This document shows positions 41,840 to 53,686 of a stretch of 64,000 nt of DNA, piece by piece. This stretch comes from Rhizobiales bacterium GAS188. GTDB taxonomy: Bacteria; Pseudomonadota; Alphaproteobacteria; Rhizobiales; Beijerinckiaceae. The stretch spans positions 1 through 64,000 of the forward strand of contig FNSS01000002.1 in assembly GCA_900104855.1 (NCBI GenBank). Reading direction: 5' to 3'. Each line of letters begins with the position of its first letter. The stretch's first letter is position 1. The notes beneath the pieces were generated by a model, which was given only the letters and a program-made list of their open reading frames with translations, had not been told where the DNA came from and made no database searches. Made by a program: the position numbers and the translations under genes.

Positions 41840-42190
41840 TTAAGCGATGCGGACGGACACGGGGCTTCCAAGTTCGAGCATGCGATTCAGAGCGTTGGCG
41901 GCAATGGCCACCTCGGTCACCTGACGCCGGCCTGTGCGCGAGCGTAGCGCGTCGCCGATCACTCGCTTGTGGCGGCTGATCGCCGCCTCAACCAATGCAC
42001 GCCGATTGTAGCCGGACGCCTTCTGCCAGCCCATGCGCCCGCGCTCGGCGATCAGCTGCATATGCCGGTCGCGCTGCGTCGGTACCGCGTCGACAAAGTC
42101 GCTCGGCACCGCACTCGAACGCGGCGGCACCGCGGCATTTGGATAGCGCTCGGCAACGTCGTCGGACATCGTCCCGGCCGTGGGCTCCGT
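41840..42190 (-). pseudogene. IS5-family transposase C-terminal fragment
   Basis: The minus strand reads RDRHMQLIAERGRMGWQKAS, GYNRRALVEAAISRHKRVIG, DALRSRTGRRQVTEVAIAAN, ALNRMLELGSPVSVRIA-stop: the end of an IS5-type transposase, with the last catalytic Glu region in RRALVEAAISRHKR. The N-terminal two thirds are missing, and the fragment abuts a serine-recombinase 3' remnant on the other strand. Confidence 0.8.
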
Positions 42191-42208
42191 TGCCCGTGAA
42201 CGAGGCAA

Positions 42209-42469
42209 GTGGGCGCACGACCGGCGGAAGCGCTGAGGATGCTAATCGAGAAGATTGTGCTCACGCCCGGCCCTCGCCGAGGCGAGATCGGCGCTGTTCT
42301 CTATGGTGAGTTGAGCACGATCCTCATTTGGGCCGAGCGCCAAGCTGTTGGAAAGGCTACAAAAAAGAACACTCCCGGAGTAGGACTCACGGGAGTGTCG
42401 GTATCGGTGGTTGCGGGACACGCAACCATCTCAAATTGCATTTCTCAGCAACGGGTTTCAGCCTGTTGA
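42209..42469 (+). pseudogene. Serine recombinase C-terminal fragment
   Basis: The plus strand reads ALRMLIEKIVLTPGPRRGEI, GAVLYGELSTILIWAER, then KATKKNTPGVGLTGVSVSVV-AGHATISNC. This matches the C-terminal end of large serine recombinases found in rhizobia (motifs IVLTPGPRRGEI and GVSVSVVAG). The resolvase catalytic domain is absent, cut off by the IS5 fragment on the left. Confidence 0.7.
42361..42398 (-). terminator. Strong terminator-like hairpin at the end of the dgdA operon
   Basis: Stem ACACTCCCG / CGGGAGTGT (42370-42378 with 42390-42398) preceded on the plus strand by AAAAAAG, so on the minus strand it is a stem plus a T run. It lies 280 bases past the crotonase stop and could end the minus-strand operon. 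It also falls inside the recombinase 3' remnant, so the match may be partly fortuitous. Confidence 0.5.
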
Positions 42470-42676
42470 CGAAGCTTGTTGCAGCGTCCGAAAGGGGGCT
42501 GTTTCGCGTTGTCGCGTAGTCTGTTGGGCGGGTCTTTCTGGATTTCAACAACGCTTAGAATGCCGCACACTCAGACGTCTGCGTCGCGCCAATTCCCGAC
42601 CTTGCCAAGCTCGACATCAAACGACCGAATCAATTCGAGCCGGACATCCAACGTAAACGTCGGTCGCGGGTCCGGC

Positions 42677-43432
42677 TCACGTGAATTTGGATATCCGGAT
42701 CATCGTCTCCGGGTCCAGGAACCCGCGCACTGTCGCTTCCGTTTCGGCCTTCATGGCGGCCTCAAGACCAGCCGCCGCGCCACCAGCCAAGCAACGGCGT
42801 GCATCGCGTACAGCCACTCGTGGGAGGCTGGCGATGCGCCGTGCCAGGTTCACCGCCTCAGCGAGGAGATCGCTATCGTCCACGACGCGCCAGACGAGGC
42901 CCCAATCTCGCGCCTGATCGGCATCGAAGCGTTCGCCCAGCATGATGAGCTCGCGGGCCTTGCTCAGGCCAACAAGGCGCGGCAGAAGCTCGGTGACGCC
43001 GCCGGTGACGAAGACGCCCCAGCCGATCTCGGGGAAGAAGAAACGTGTCTCCTTGGCCGCGATGGCGAAATCGCAGTTGATGACCCATTCCAGCCCGCCC
43101 CCGACAGCCCATCCTCGGATCGCGCCGATCACCGGCTTGTCGCCAAAAAGGATCGCCCTGGTGACATCCTGGATGCGTTCGATATAGGCGCGCGTTACCG
43201 GCTCTTCCCCAACCTGTGACGCGAACTCTTTGAGATCGTCGCCGGCGCAGAAGGCGCGGCCCGCTCCCGTCAGAACGATTGCGCCGGTCGCCTCGTCGGC
43301 ATTGGCGTGATCGATCGCCTCGATCAGATCGTCGAGCAGTTCCGGGACGATAGCGTTCAATCGGTGCGGCCGGTTCAGAGCAATGAGCCGGACACCGCCT
43401 TCGAGCGCTTCGGCGAGCACGGTCGCGGTCAT
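42677..43432 (-). CDS. Enoyl-CoA hydratase/isomerase (crotonase) family protein
   Basis: 251 residues with the crotonase fold. The oxyanion-hole segments are GAGRAFCAGDDLKEFASQVG and IGAIRGWAVGGGLEWVINCD. The glutamate in FFPEIGWGVFVTGGVTE lies where a catalytic acid is expected; the first catalytic Glu (E144 type) is less obvious, so the reaction could be hydration, isomerisation or hydrolysis. It overlaps the upstream CoA-ligase gene by four bases (ATGA), so the two are translationally coupled. Substrate unknown. Confidence 0.88.
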   Translation of the reverse strand: MTATVLAEALEGGVRLIALNRPHRLNAIVPELLDDLIEAIDHANADEATGAIVLTGAGRAFCAGDDLKEFASQVGEEPVTRAYIERIQDVTRAILFGDKPVIGAIRGWAVGGGLEWVINCDFAIAAKETRFFFPEIGWGVFVTGGVTELLPRLVGLSKARELIMLGERFDADQARDWGLVWRVVDDSDLLAEAVNLARRIASLPRVAVRDARRCLAGGAAAGLEAAMKAETEATVRGFLDPETMIRISKFT

Positions 43433-44733
43433 GCCTTGTCCTTCCTGATCACGCGGCGGGTCTTGCCTTCGGTCCGCGGCAAGGCGCCGAAAGGAACGAG
43501 GCGAATAGTGGCCGTGAGCCCAAGTTCACGCTTGATCGCCGAAGCAATGGCGGCGGTTAGGCCTTCGGAAACGTCCATGCTCTGGGCCAACTCGACCTCG
43601 ACCGGAAGAGCATCATAGGGGCCAGCTCCGTCTAGCACGATGCGGTACTCGCCTGACAGCGCGGCATGCTGGTTGAGAACAGCGGCGACCTGGGCGGGGA
43701 AGGCGTTGATGCCGCGCACCACCACCATGTCGTCGCCGCGCCCAACGACACGGAAACGCGGCGCCGTACGTCCGCAGGGCGCGGTACCCGTGCCGGTCAG
43801 CAGGATGATGTCACCCGTCCGAAAGCGGACGAGGGGCTGGCACTCCCTGCTGACATGGGTCAGCACCAATTCGCCCGTCTCTCCTTCGCGCCATGGCAGG
43901 GTATTTCCGGAGACGGGATCGATCAACTCCGGATGCAGAACGTCAAGAGCGAGGAAATGCAGATCGTTGCTCTCGCGCGTCTGACCGGCAAAATTGCAGA
44001 AGATGTCGGAGACGCCGTAATTCGCGTTGCGAACCTTGAAGCCCCAAACCGCCTCCAATCGCCGCCGGAATTCGAGATCGTCCAGGCCTCCTTCTCCGCC
44101 GAAGAGGCCAAGCTGCAATCCAAGGTCGCGCGGCTTCAATCCGAGGAAGCGCTCGGCAATGACCCGCTCGATAACCGCCGGATAGGACGGTGTGCAGGAG
44201 ATGGCCGTGACCTTGAGCTCCTGAATCGTGCGCACAAGAAGCTGCGTCTCGCCGACGCCGAACGGGATCACGGTCGCGCCCGTCGCCTCGAGCGTGGTGT
44301 GGTCGCTGAAGCCGCCCATCCACAGCCTGTAATTCAGGCAATGCACCACCCTGTGGCCTGGCCCAAGCCCGCTCGCCGCTTGCGCGCGCGCCCCGACGAT
44401 GGCCGTCTCATGCGCATCCCTTGCCGAAAGCGCAAGGTTCATCGCGGTGCCCGTCGTTCCTGACGTGCGATGGACGCGTGCTATTCTTTCCGCGGGTGCC
44501 GCGAGATAATCGCCGAAGGGTGGATGATCGCGCTGGCTGTCGCGCAGCATGTCCTTGTCGGTGAAAGGCAGTTCGGCGAGCGCTTCCAGCTTCAAGGGAG
44601 GCGCCTTGCCGTGCCAGGCCCGTCGGTGCAGCGGCGAGCGGGCCGCGACGAAATTCCGCTGCTTTTCCCAGGCGGCCTGGCGATGAGCGGCAAGACTCTT
44701 CAGGTCGGCGAAGGCGGCATTCTCGATCAGCAT
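43429..44733 (-). CDS. Phenylacetate--CoA ligase-like AMP-forming enzyme
   Basis: 434 residues from the ATG at 44733 (MLIENAAFADLKSLAAHRQA). AMP-binding motifs: RVHRTSGTTGTAMNLALSAR (P-loop), LFGGEGGLDDLEFRRR, NANYGVSDIF (A5-like), LVRFRTGDIILLTG (A7/A8 Asp), GRGDDMVVVRGINAFPAQVA, and a C-terminal Lys region RTEGKTRRVIRKD. It resembles the PaaK class that activates aryl or acyl acids to CoA thioesters. It lies between dgdA (91 bases upstream) and the crotonase (overlap), so the three probably form one operon. Confidence 0.87.
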   Translation of the reverse strand: MLIENAAFADLKSLAAHRQAAWEKQRNFVAARSPLHRRAWHGKAPPLKLEALAELPFTDKDMLRDSQRDHPPFGDYLAAPAERIARVHRTSGTTGTAMNLALSARDAHETAIVGARAQAASGLGPGHRVVHCLNYRLWMGGFSDHTTLEATGATVIPFGVGETQLLVRTIQELKVTAISCTPSYPAVIERVIAERFLGLKPRDLGLQLGLFGGEGGLDDLEFRRRLEAVWGFKVRNANYGVSDIFCNFAGQTRESNDLHFLALDVLHPELIDPVSGNTLPWREGETGELVLTHVSRECQPLVRFRTGDIILLTGTGTAPCGRTAPRFRVVGRGDDMVVVRGINAFPAQVAAVLNQHAALSGEYRIVLDGAGPYDALPVEVELAQSMDVSEGLTAAIASAIKRELGLTATIRLVPFGALPRTEGKTRRVIRKDKA

Positions 44734-44824
44734 TCGCCGCTTCCGCCGCGGCTCGGCAGCGCTAGGGTCTCGACCGGCAATGTCGAGGCGCGCCCCATTC
44801 TCTCGCGCCCCGTTCTTTCGCGCG

Positions 44825-47232
<2,408 letters not shown>

Positions 47233-47640
47233 CGGAAACGTTGTTCCGACAGCGGACATCGGGGCGAAGCCGACTACTAACGCCCGAAATGGGTCAACCT
47301 GCGCCATTGCGCGAATTCGCGCACCTGCGCCAGGACTCACCAATGCACGCCATTGCCGCCCGCGATAACCATTCCTCGGATCGCAAACGGTGGCAGGCGA
47401 TTTGATCCCGCCGGCGCTTAATCGTAGGCCTTCGTACTGGATCGTAAAATTTGGATGCGGGATCGTAGAAAAGAGTGGTTGCGGGGGCACGCAGCCACTG
47501 AAATTGCTTTTCCAGGCGGCGACATAGATGAGCACCAGACTACGAATCTGGGGGTCAGAGGTTCGAATCCTTTCGGGAGCGCCAATGATTTCAAGCACTT
47601 AGCGAGATGTCGCCGTACTAGATTCCAAATAAGTACGGCG
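47233..47640. other. Gap with recombinase-like repeat and tRNA scar
   Basis: Between the LysR gene and the next fragment I see no protein gene. A 37-bp stretch (47475-47511, GTGGTTGCGGGGGCACGCAG and on) repeats 42407-42446 imperfectly. It is followed by the tRNA-Arg 3' fragment at 47530-47584. Confidence 0.5.
47530..47584 (+). tRNA. tRNA-Arg(ACG) 3' fragment (attachment-site scar)
   Basis: 55 bases matching a tRNA from the end of the D arm onward. The anticodon arm is CCAGA-CTACGAA-TCTGG (anticodon ACG), followed by the variable loop, T arm AGAGG-TTCGAAT-CCTTT, the acceptor 3' strand CGGGAGC and GCCA. The 5' half (an acceptor 5' strand GCTCCCG and the D stem) is absent. Partial 3' tRNA copies arise when integrases insert elements into tRNA genes. 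This is not a functional tRNA. Confidence 0.8.
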
Positions 47641-47641
47641 A

Positions 47642-48145
47642 TTAGTGCGGCAAATTCTTCGTGTTGGACTTAGCCGCCTGCAGATCGCAATCTTGATCAG
47701 CACGCGACCCCACAGTTTCGATCCGATCACCGCCGCCACATGCGGGATCCGTCACCCGTTCATTCATCTCGTGAAGCTTGATCTCGGTATTCGGGTGTTT
47801 CTGGCGCCAATCGATGAGCAGGCTGCGGAGCGGCTCTCCGATTGGGGGCATGAGGACACCGAGACGAATACTGCCGATTTGACCGGACCCATTGCAACTC
47901 CCCGCCTGAAGCACCGCGTCGAAGTCCGCGAGAACACGTCGGACATGAACCATCCCTGCCTTGCCGCCTGTCGTGAGGCGTATCCCGAAGCGGCCCCGCT
48001 CAAAGATCGTCAGAGCGAGTTCATCCTCCAACCGGCCAACCCCGCGGCTGACGGTGGAAGCGGTAAGACCGAGCGATTCGGCGGCACGACCAAAACTGCC
48101 GAACTCGGCGGAAGCCGACAAATATCGGAAACCCGCTATGTCCAT
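47642..48145 (-). pseudogene. LysR-family regulator, truncated
   Basis: 167 residues: a complete winged helix (ASAEFGSFGRAAESLGLTAS, TVSRGVGRLEDELALTIFER) and the first strands of the effector domain (GSIRLGVLMPPIGEPLRSLL). After LHEMNERVTDPACGGGDRIE the sequence no longer resembles the family and stops about 130 residues too early. The DNA-binding part could still be made. The truncation lies next to the tRNA scar. Confidence 0.7.
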
Positions 48146-48350
48146 TGAAGCTTAAGCTCCAACTCGTTCAGCGCCCGATGGCGGTGAGCTGCCGCCAGTC
48201 AAAACCTACCCGGTGAAACTGTTCCCGAGGGAACCTCCGTTCACGGAAGGTCAGCGGTCTCGTCCATCCGCATCTGCGTCCGCGACGGACGTCTCACCAG
48301 GGCGCCGGCGTCCAAGGTTTGTTGAGAAAAAACGTAGCTGGTGTCCCAAG
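48146..48350. other. Gap without recognised gene
   Basis: About 200 bases upstream of the truncated LysR start and downstream of the DUF1330 stop. Nothing recognised. Confidence 0.3.
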
Positions 48351-48638
48351 TTAAACGCCCTCAACGATGAGGCCGCGATAGGTGGCACCTTTAAATCTAT
48401 GCTGCGCAGCAGTTTGGTACGCCGGGCTGTCGTACCATCGCCGGGCGTCTTCCAACGACGGAAACTCGGCGATCGCCACACCTTCGGGCTCCGGTCCCTC
48501 GAGCACGTCCTGGCGGCCATAGGCAGCCAGGAACTTGATCGGCCAGCCTTCGAGGCTCGGTGGCGCCATCTGCGCGTAGGCCTCAAGCTCGGACTGGTCG
48601 AGGGTGCGTTCTCGAATGAAAATCACATAGGCCGGCAT
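48351..48638 (-). CDS. DUF1330 family protein
   Basis: 95 residues with the ferredoxin-like DUF1330 pattern: YVIFIRERTLDQSELEAYAQ, IKFLAAYGRQDVLEGPEPEG, VAIAEFPSLEDARRWYDSPA, then YQTAAQHRFKGATYRGLIVE. Intact and of normal length. The family's role is poorly known; it is often found beside oxidoreductases such as those upstream on the same strand. Confidence 0.88.
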   Translation of the reverse strand: MPAYVIFIRERTLDQSELEAYAQMAPPSLEGWPIKFLAAYGRQDVLEGPEPEGVAIAEFPSLEDARRWYDSPAYQTAAQHRFKGATYRGLIVEGV

Positions 48639-48758
48639 TTCACTCTCCTAGCTAGAATTGACCTGATTGGTCGCCTGAACTGAATTGCCTCATACGGTGG
48701 ACCGTTGCGGACCCAGCTCGGGGTGGGCTCAATCTCCCGCCCCGAACTGACGGGGCGG

Positions 48759-49774
48759 TCAATGGCGGAACACCACCTTGCCGGTGACCTTGCGGCCGGC
48801 GTAATGGCTCCAACCGGCCTTGACGTCGTCGAAGGAATACACGCTGTCGATGACCGGCCGAATCTGATGCTGCTCCACCAAGCGGCAAAGATCCTCCAGG
48901 TCACGACGGCTGCCCGTCGCGATCGGCTGAAACCTCGCCTGGCTCATGAACACGGACCAGAAGTCCAAGCCGCCTCCATCGGCCGCCAGACCGCCCACTA
49001 GAGAGATCTGGCCGCCATAGGCCACTGCCTTGGTCGACTGCGCCAGCGTACCGGGGCCTCCAACCTCCACGACGCGGTCAACGCCGCGACCGCCCGTGAG
49101 CGCGCGGACCCGATCGCCCCAATCTGGCGAATCGCCGACTCGATCACCTCGTCGGCGCCTAGCTCACCGAGGCGGGCGGAGCTTTCTGGATTGGTCGTCG
49201 TCGCGATCACGCGCGCGCCAAGCGCCTTGGCCTCTTGGAGGGCGAACAGCGACACCCCGCCTGATCCTTGAGTAAGGACCGTGTCGCCCGCCCGCACGCC
49301 AGATAGGGCCGACCACGCCGTCACCGCGACGCAGGGCAGCGTAGCCGCCTCCTCGAAGCTCAGATGCTCAGGCATCGCGACGAGAGCTTCGGCGCTGACG
49401 GCCTTGTATTCGGTCAGCCAGCCATCGTGATCGACGACCCACTGCTCGGGCATGAGGTTAAATGTCCCGCCGAAGAAATTCGGAAAAAAGGAGTTGATGA
49501 CCCGGTCACCGACCTTGAAGCGCTTCACCTCTGCGCCGACCTCCACCACTTCGCCGGCGCCATCCGACAGCGGTATGCGGCCGGGCGGAACAGGCGTCGG
49601 ATAGGCGCCGTTGAGAATCATGATGTCGCGGAAGTTGAGCGAGCTTGCCCGCACTCGGACGAGCACCTCGCCGACGCCGGGCGAGGGCATGTCTCGCTCG
49701 GTGAGGACAAGGCCGTCAAGGCTGCCAAGTTTGTCCAGTTGGTAGGCGCGGTATTTTGAGCCGGTGGTGGTCAT
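48759..49774 (-). pseudogene. Medium-chain alcohol dehydrogenase-like oxidoreductase, frameshifted
   Basis: Residues 1-220 or so read from the ATG at 49774 (LGSLDGLVLTERDMPSPGVG, SSLNFRDIMILNGAYPTPVP, GDTVLTQGSGGVSLFALQEA, the Rossmann motif). After ESAI (about 49130) the frame shifts by one base and continues DWGDRVRALTGGRGVDRVVE, VGGPGTLAQSTKAVAYGGQI, ending VTGKVVFRH. No zinc-ligand cysteines are obvious, so it resembles quinone-oxidoreductase-type MDR enzymes. A GAGGAA site precedes the start. The indel lies in an otherwise well-conserved gene. Confidence 0.82.
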
Positions 49775-49891
49775 GTTCGGTTCCTCGTGTTGATAGTGGA
49801 AATTCAGGACCTCGGGCACCGCTATCACCCAGGATGCCGTCGAGCGGATCCGGATCGAATAACAGCCAGAGACCGTTGCGATTGATGCTGC

Positions 49892-50323
49892 TTACCTCTT
49901 GTCCATGATGAGCTTGAGGCCCTGAAGGTAATAGGCCCATACGTGCTCGGTTATTGCCTTTTCATTTTCACTGGCATTGTTATCTGATGTTAGCTCGACG
50001 AGCGTTCCATTGGCTTTCTCCTTCAGCGTCACCGAAACGGTCTGGTAATTTTCCGGCGCATCCGGTCTGCCGGAGGCTGGCGAGTAATGCGTGTACTTCA
50101 GGCTTTTTCGGGGAGTGATCTCCAGTACTTCCCCCTTGTCCTCGAATTTTCTACCGTTAAAGTCTTTTTTCCATATTATGCTGCTGCCTCTCCGCCAGTC
50201 AGATAACTGCTTTGAGCCCAGCATATATTTCTCAACGATTTCCGGACTAACTAACGCCTTCCAGGCCTCATCAACCGTGTTATCTATCTGGATGCGGCAT
50301 TTTGCTGTCAGAGCTTTGGCCAT
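49892..50323 (-). CDS. SRPBCC (AHSA1-like) domain protein
   Basis: 143 residues from the ATG at 50323. START/SRPBCC fold pattern: AKCRIQIDNTVDEAWKALVS, PEIVEKYMLGSKQLSDWRRG, then KGEVLEITPRKSLKYTHYSP and ENEKAITEHVWAYYLQGLKL (the long C-terminal helix). The family binds hydrophobic ligands or helps Hsp90. Codon use is visibly more AT-rich than its neighbours, suggesting recent acquisition. Confidence 0.85.
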   Translation of the reverse strand: MAKALTAKCRIQIDNTVDEAWKALVSPEIVEKYMLGSKQLSDWRRGSSIIWKKDFNGRKFEDKGEVLEITPRKSLKYTHYSPASGRPDAPENYQTVSVTLKEKANGTLVELTSDNNASENEKAITEHVWAYYLQGLKLIMDKR

Positions 50324-50381
50324 TCTTGGCTCCAATTCTCTTTGACTCTATTGCGTCTGTTCAGCATTTTCTCGGGCCGTG

Positions 50382-51424
50382 TCAGGCGACGACATGGGTC
50401 GGATAGTCGATCTGATCGAACCGGCCACCGGTCATCACCGTTCTTTGCTCGGGCGATCTGTTCAGGTCATGCGGATAGCCGAGAGTGATGGTGGCAGCAG
50501 TGTCGAGCCGGCGGATCTGATCGTTGTTCAGCCTGACATCAAGGGCGGCAAGGTGGTCCGTTAATTGCGCTTCCGTGCGAGTACCGACGATTGGCAACAC
50601 GCCCTTGGCCCTGACCCAGGCCACGGCGACCTGACCGGGCTTGGCGCCGACCTCGTCGGCCACGGCGGTGACCGCGGCTATCGCCGCGTCGTTGTCGGGA
50701 TTGTCCGCATGGCGGACGCTGGCCTTGAGCTCGGTTGCGCGGCCCTTCTCGCCCCTCTGGTATTTGCCGGTCAGAATTCCAGCCGCCATGGGCGACCAGC
50801 CCATCACGCCCATGCCGAAGCCTTCGGCCATGGCAGCAGTTCTCGCTCGGGTGTGCGCTGCAGGAGATTGTATTCGATCTGGATTGCGGAGACGGGCGTC
50901 CAGCCACGGAGGTCTGCCGTGACGGCAGCAGTGGCCACGCGCCACGCGGGAAAGTTGGACAGGCCTGCATAGACAATCTTGCCGGCGTGCACGAGGTCGT
51001 CCAGGCCGCGTGCGATTTCGTCCATTGGGGTGACGAAGTCGTCCATGTGCGCGAAATAGAGATCGATGTGATCGGTCTTCAGCCGCTTGAGGCTTGCCTC
51101 GACCGACTGCACCATGTTCTTGCGATTGTTTCCCAAGTGAGCGAGCGCTGGATCGGCGGAGGCGCCGCGGGTGAATTTCGAAGCGATCACGAAGTCGTCC
51201 CGGCTCGGGCCGACGACGTCACCGATCAGCGTCTCCGAAACACCGTGCTGGTAGTTGCCGGCGGTATCGATGAAGTTGCCGCCCGCATCGGCGTAGGCCG
51301 CGATAATCCGCTTCACGTCTTCAGGCGGAGCGCCGTAGCCCCAGGTCTGACCGAACATGCCTGTGCCGAGTGCTAGCTCTGAGACCTTCAGCCCGGTTCG
51401 CTCCCCGAAAATCCGATAGCGCAT
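50382..51424 (-). pseudogene. Aldo/keto reductase, frameshifted
   Basis: The N-terminal part (LKVSELALGTGMFGQTWGYG, GGNFIDTAGNYQHGVSETLI with catalytic Asp and Tyr, FVIASKFTRG with Lys, HIDLYFAHMDDFVTPMDEIA with His) reads to about 50835. After RELLP one base is missing, and the C-terminal part (MAEGFGMGVMGWSPMAAGIL, TGKYQRGEKGRATELKASVR, VAWVRAKGVLPIVGTRTEAQ) continues in another frame. All four catalytic residues and the cofactor loop are present in the two parts, so only the indel breaks the gene. Confidence 0.83.
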
Positions 51425-51453
51425 GAGAAACTCCTAGTCCGCCTAAACCGACG

Positions 51454-52424
51454 TCATCGAGTGAAGACCGTCTTGCCGTGGGTCGTGCCCTCCCACATCG
51501 CCCGGAAGGCTTCCTCCGCGCGTTCCATAGGAAGAACCTTCCCTATCTCCGGCGCGATGCCGGCGCTGGAGATGAAGGCGATCATGTCCTTCATGTTCTG
51601 AAGCGTACCCATGATCGAACCGCAGACGGTGATCTGTTCGCTGATAATTGGCAGCAGCGACAGCCCCACATCCATGCCGGTTGTGCCGCCGGTGACGACA
51701 ATGGTTCCACCGCGCGCGACCGAAGCCAGGGAGTGGTCCCACGAGGCCGTGCCGACGCTGCTGATGACCGCCTGAACCTTGCGCGGCAGAAGCTCGTTCG
51801 CATCGAAGGTGCGATGCGCGCCGAGCCTTTCCGCCAGCGCGCGGCCCGCTCTATTTCGGCTTGTCGTCCAGACTTCAAAACCGGCGGCGCGCCCAAGCTG
51901 AATCAGCGCCGTGGACATGCCGCCCGACGCGCCCTGCACGAGCAGCGTTTGTCCAGGCTTCAGATTCGACTTGGTGAAGAGTGCCCGATAGGCCGTGAGC
52001 CAGGCGGTGCCGAGCACCGAGGCGTTGAGGGCGGATAACCCCTCCGGCAGGACAATCGCGTTGCGCTTCGGCACAGCGACGTAATCGGCGAAGGTGCCGG
52101 GTACAAATTCGCTGAGAATATGCAGTGTGGGTCGAGCGTTTCGTCATCGCGCCAATCGTCGCTTCCCATCACCGGATAGATGACGACCGGCGTTCCATCA
52201 TCGAGCGTGCCCGCACCGTCATTGCCCATGATGATGGGGAACGAAATCCCCTCCCGGTGCGACGTGATCCCGCGCAGCGTAAACAGGTCATGGCGGTTGA
52301 GGGTGGCGTGTGACACCTTTACCCGTGTCCATCCCTCCAGCACATGGGGCTCGGGTTGCTCCCCAATGCGCAACGCGGAGAGCGGATCGTCGGCGTCCGC
52401 GTGGGTGGCGTAGACTGAAAACAT
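51454..52424 (-). pseudogene. Zinc-binding-type dehydrogenase (MDR), frameshifted
   Basis: The start (MFSVYATHADADDPLSALRI, VKVSHATLNRHDLFTLRGIT, FPIIMGNDGAGTLDDGTPVV) reads from 52424 to about 52125. In another frame come EFVPGTFADYVAVPKRNAIV, LPEGLSALNASVLGTAWLTA, GQTLLVQGASGGMSTALIQL (Rossmann) and EEAFRAMWEGTTHGKTVFTR. The family pattern is complete apart from a one-base shift near 52110. It lies between the aldo/keto reductase and an intact SDR gene, all on the minus strand. Confidence 0.82.
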
Positions 52425-52476
52425 CACAACCTCTCTCCCGCAGGAAGCATCTCCTCCGTATTCGCGGCAGGTGATT

Positions 52477-53259
52477 TCAGACAGTCGGCACAGTGCCGCC
52501 GTCGATGACAACTTCGGTTCCGGTGATGGCGCCGGCACGGGACGAGACGAGGAAGGCGATAAGGTCCGCCACCTCCTTCGGCTTTGCTGGGCGGCCAAGG
52601 GGAATGCCGCCGAGCGACTTCATGATGATCTGCTTGCCACCTTCAAGATCGGTGCCGGCCTGCTCCGCGAGCCGCTTCGCCAGCGCCACAGCGGCTTCGG
52701 TCTCCACCCAGCCCGGCGAGACGCGCACCACGCGGATGCCTTTCGGCGTAACCTCTTTCGACAGGCTTTTGCTGTACGTCGCGAGCGCCGCCTTCGCGGC
52801 GGCATAGGCCGTCGTCGAAGCAGGCAGCGGAAGCTCGTGCTGGATCGAGGTGACATGAATAATGACACCGGATCCCTGCTCGATCATCGCCGGCAAGAGC
52901 GCCCGGTCGATGCGAACAGCAGCCATCAGGTTCTGATTCAGCTCCTTCGACCACTGATCGTCGTCGATGACGGCGAATCCACCCGCCGGTGCGCTCGATC
53001 CGCCCACGACATTGACGATGATGTCGATCCCGCCAAGCTGTTCCGCAACCGCGGCTGCCAGGGTGGCGCATCCGTCTGCCGTCGAAAGGTCCGCCGCGAC
53101 GAAATGCACACCTTCAGGCAGTGCCTTGGGCGCGGAACGGGCGGTCGTTACTACCTTGACGCCGACGTCACGCAGTACGGCCACGACGGCGGCCCCAACG
53201 CCCTTTGTGCCACCCGTGACAAGCGCACGACGGTCAGTGAGCTCGAGGTCGAAGCTCAT
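52477..53259 (-). CDS. Short-chain dehydrogenase/reductase
   Basis: 260 residues, classical SDR. The NAD(P) motif is [20 protein letters not shown], then [16 protein letters not shown] (NAG-like). The catalytic Ser is in [15 protein letters not shown] and the Tyr/Lys in [16 protein letters not shown]. The C-terminus is [10 protein letters not shown]. The Arg in VVTTARSA suggests NADP preference. It overlaps the NTF2-like gene upstream by four bases (ATGA). Confidence 0.92.
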   Translation of the reverse strand: MSFDLELTDRRALVTGGTKGVGAAVVAVLRDVGVKVVTTARSAPKALPEGVHFVAADLSTADGCATLAAAVAEQLGGIDIIVNVVGGSSAPAGGFAVIDDDQWSKELNQNLMAAVRIDRALLPAMIEQGSGVIIHVTSIQHELPLPASTTAYAAAKAALATYSKSLSKEVTPKGIRVVRVSPGWVETEAAVALAKRLAEQAGTDLEGGKQIIMKSLGGIPLGRPAKPKEVADLIAFLVSSRAGAITGTEVVIDGGTVPTV

Positions 53260-53576
53260 CGGATGATTTCAAGCGACGCGATCTTGTCACCTTCGAGTCC
53301 GAAGAAGAATCGAAGGTCAACAGGGCTGCCAGGGAAATTGCCGGTGAGGTGGCTGGTGATGACAGTCTTTCCGGCCTCCTGTTCGGACGCGAAAGGCTCG
53401 CTCGTATATGTGTATTTGCCCTCGGCCTTCCATTTCTTGATGGCGGCCAAGCCGTCGTAGGTGTGGCCTTCGTCCTTCACGATGGCGTTTTCAGTGAAAC
53501 ACAGAGCAAGGGCCTTGCTGTCACCTTTGTCAGCGGTGAAATAGGCGGCGATGGGCTTTGGTAGATTGAGAGACAT
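53256..53576 (-). CDS. NTF2-like (SnoaL-type) protein
   Basis: 106 residues from the ATG at 53576. The cone-shaped NTF2 fold pattern is seen in [40 protein letters not shown] and [20 protein letters not shown]. Small proteins of this fold act as isomerases, dehydratases or binding proteins and are often encoded with SDRs. It is translationally coupled to the SDR gene. Confidence 0.85.
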   Translation of the reverse strand: MSLNLPKPIAAYFTADKGDSKALALCFTENAIVKDEGHTYDGLAAIKKWKAEGKYTYTSEPFASEQEAGKTVITSHLTGNFPGSPVDLRFFFGLEGDKIASLEIIR

Positions 53577-53686
53577 AATTTTCACCTCGTGTTACGCGAC
53601 GACTCCGGTCGCTCGGAATACAGGATCGGCCAGCAAGGAGGATGGCGACTCAGCACGTCGAAGCCAGCGGCTGGGCTAGCCTATCG

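Noticed and set aside
42361-42446. The hairpin and repeat at the recombinase 3' end as part of a CRISPR or integron attC site
   Set aside because: A single hairpin with one distant imperfect repeat, no array and no integron integrase. Elsewhere in the window I saw no CRISPR-like regularly spaced short repeats; the hairpin array at 8 kb has long, partly conserved linkers rather than unique spacers.
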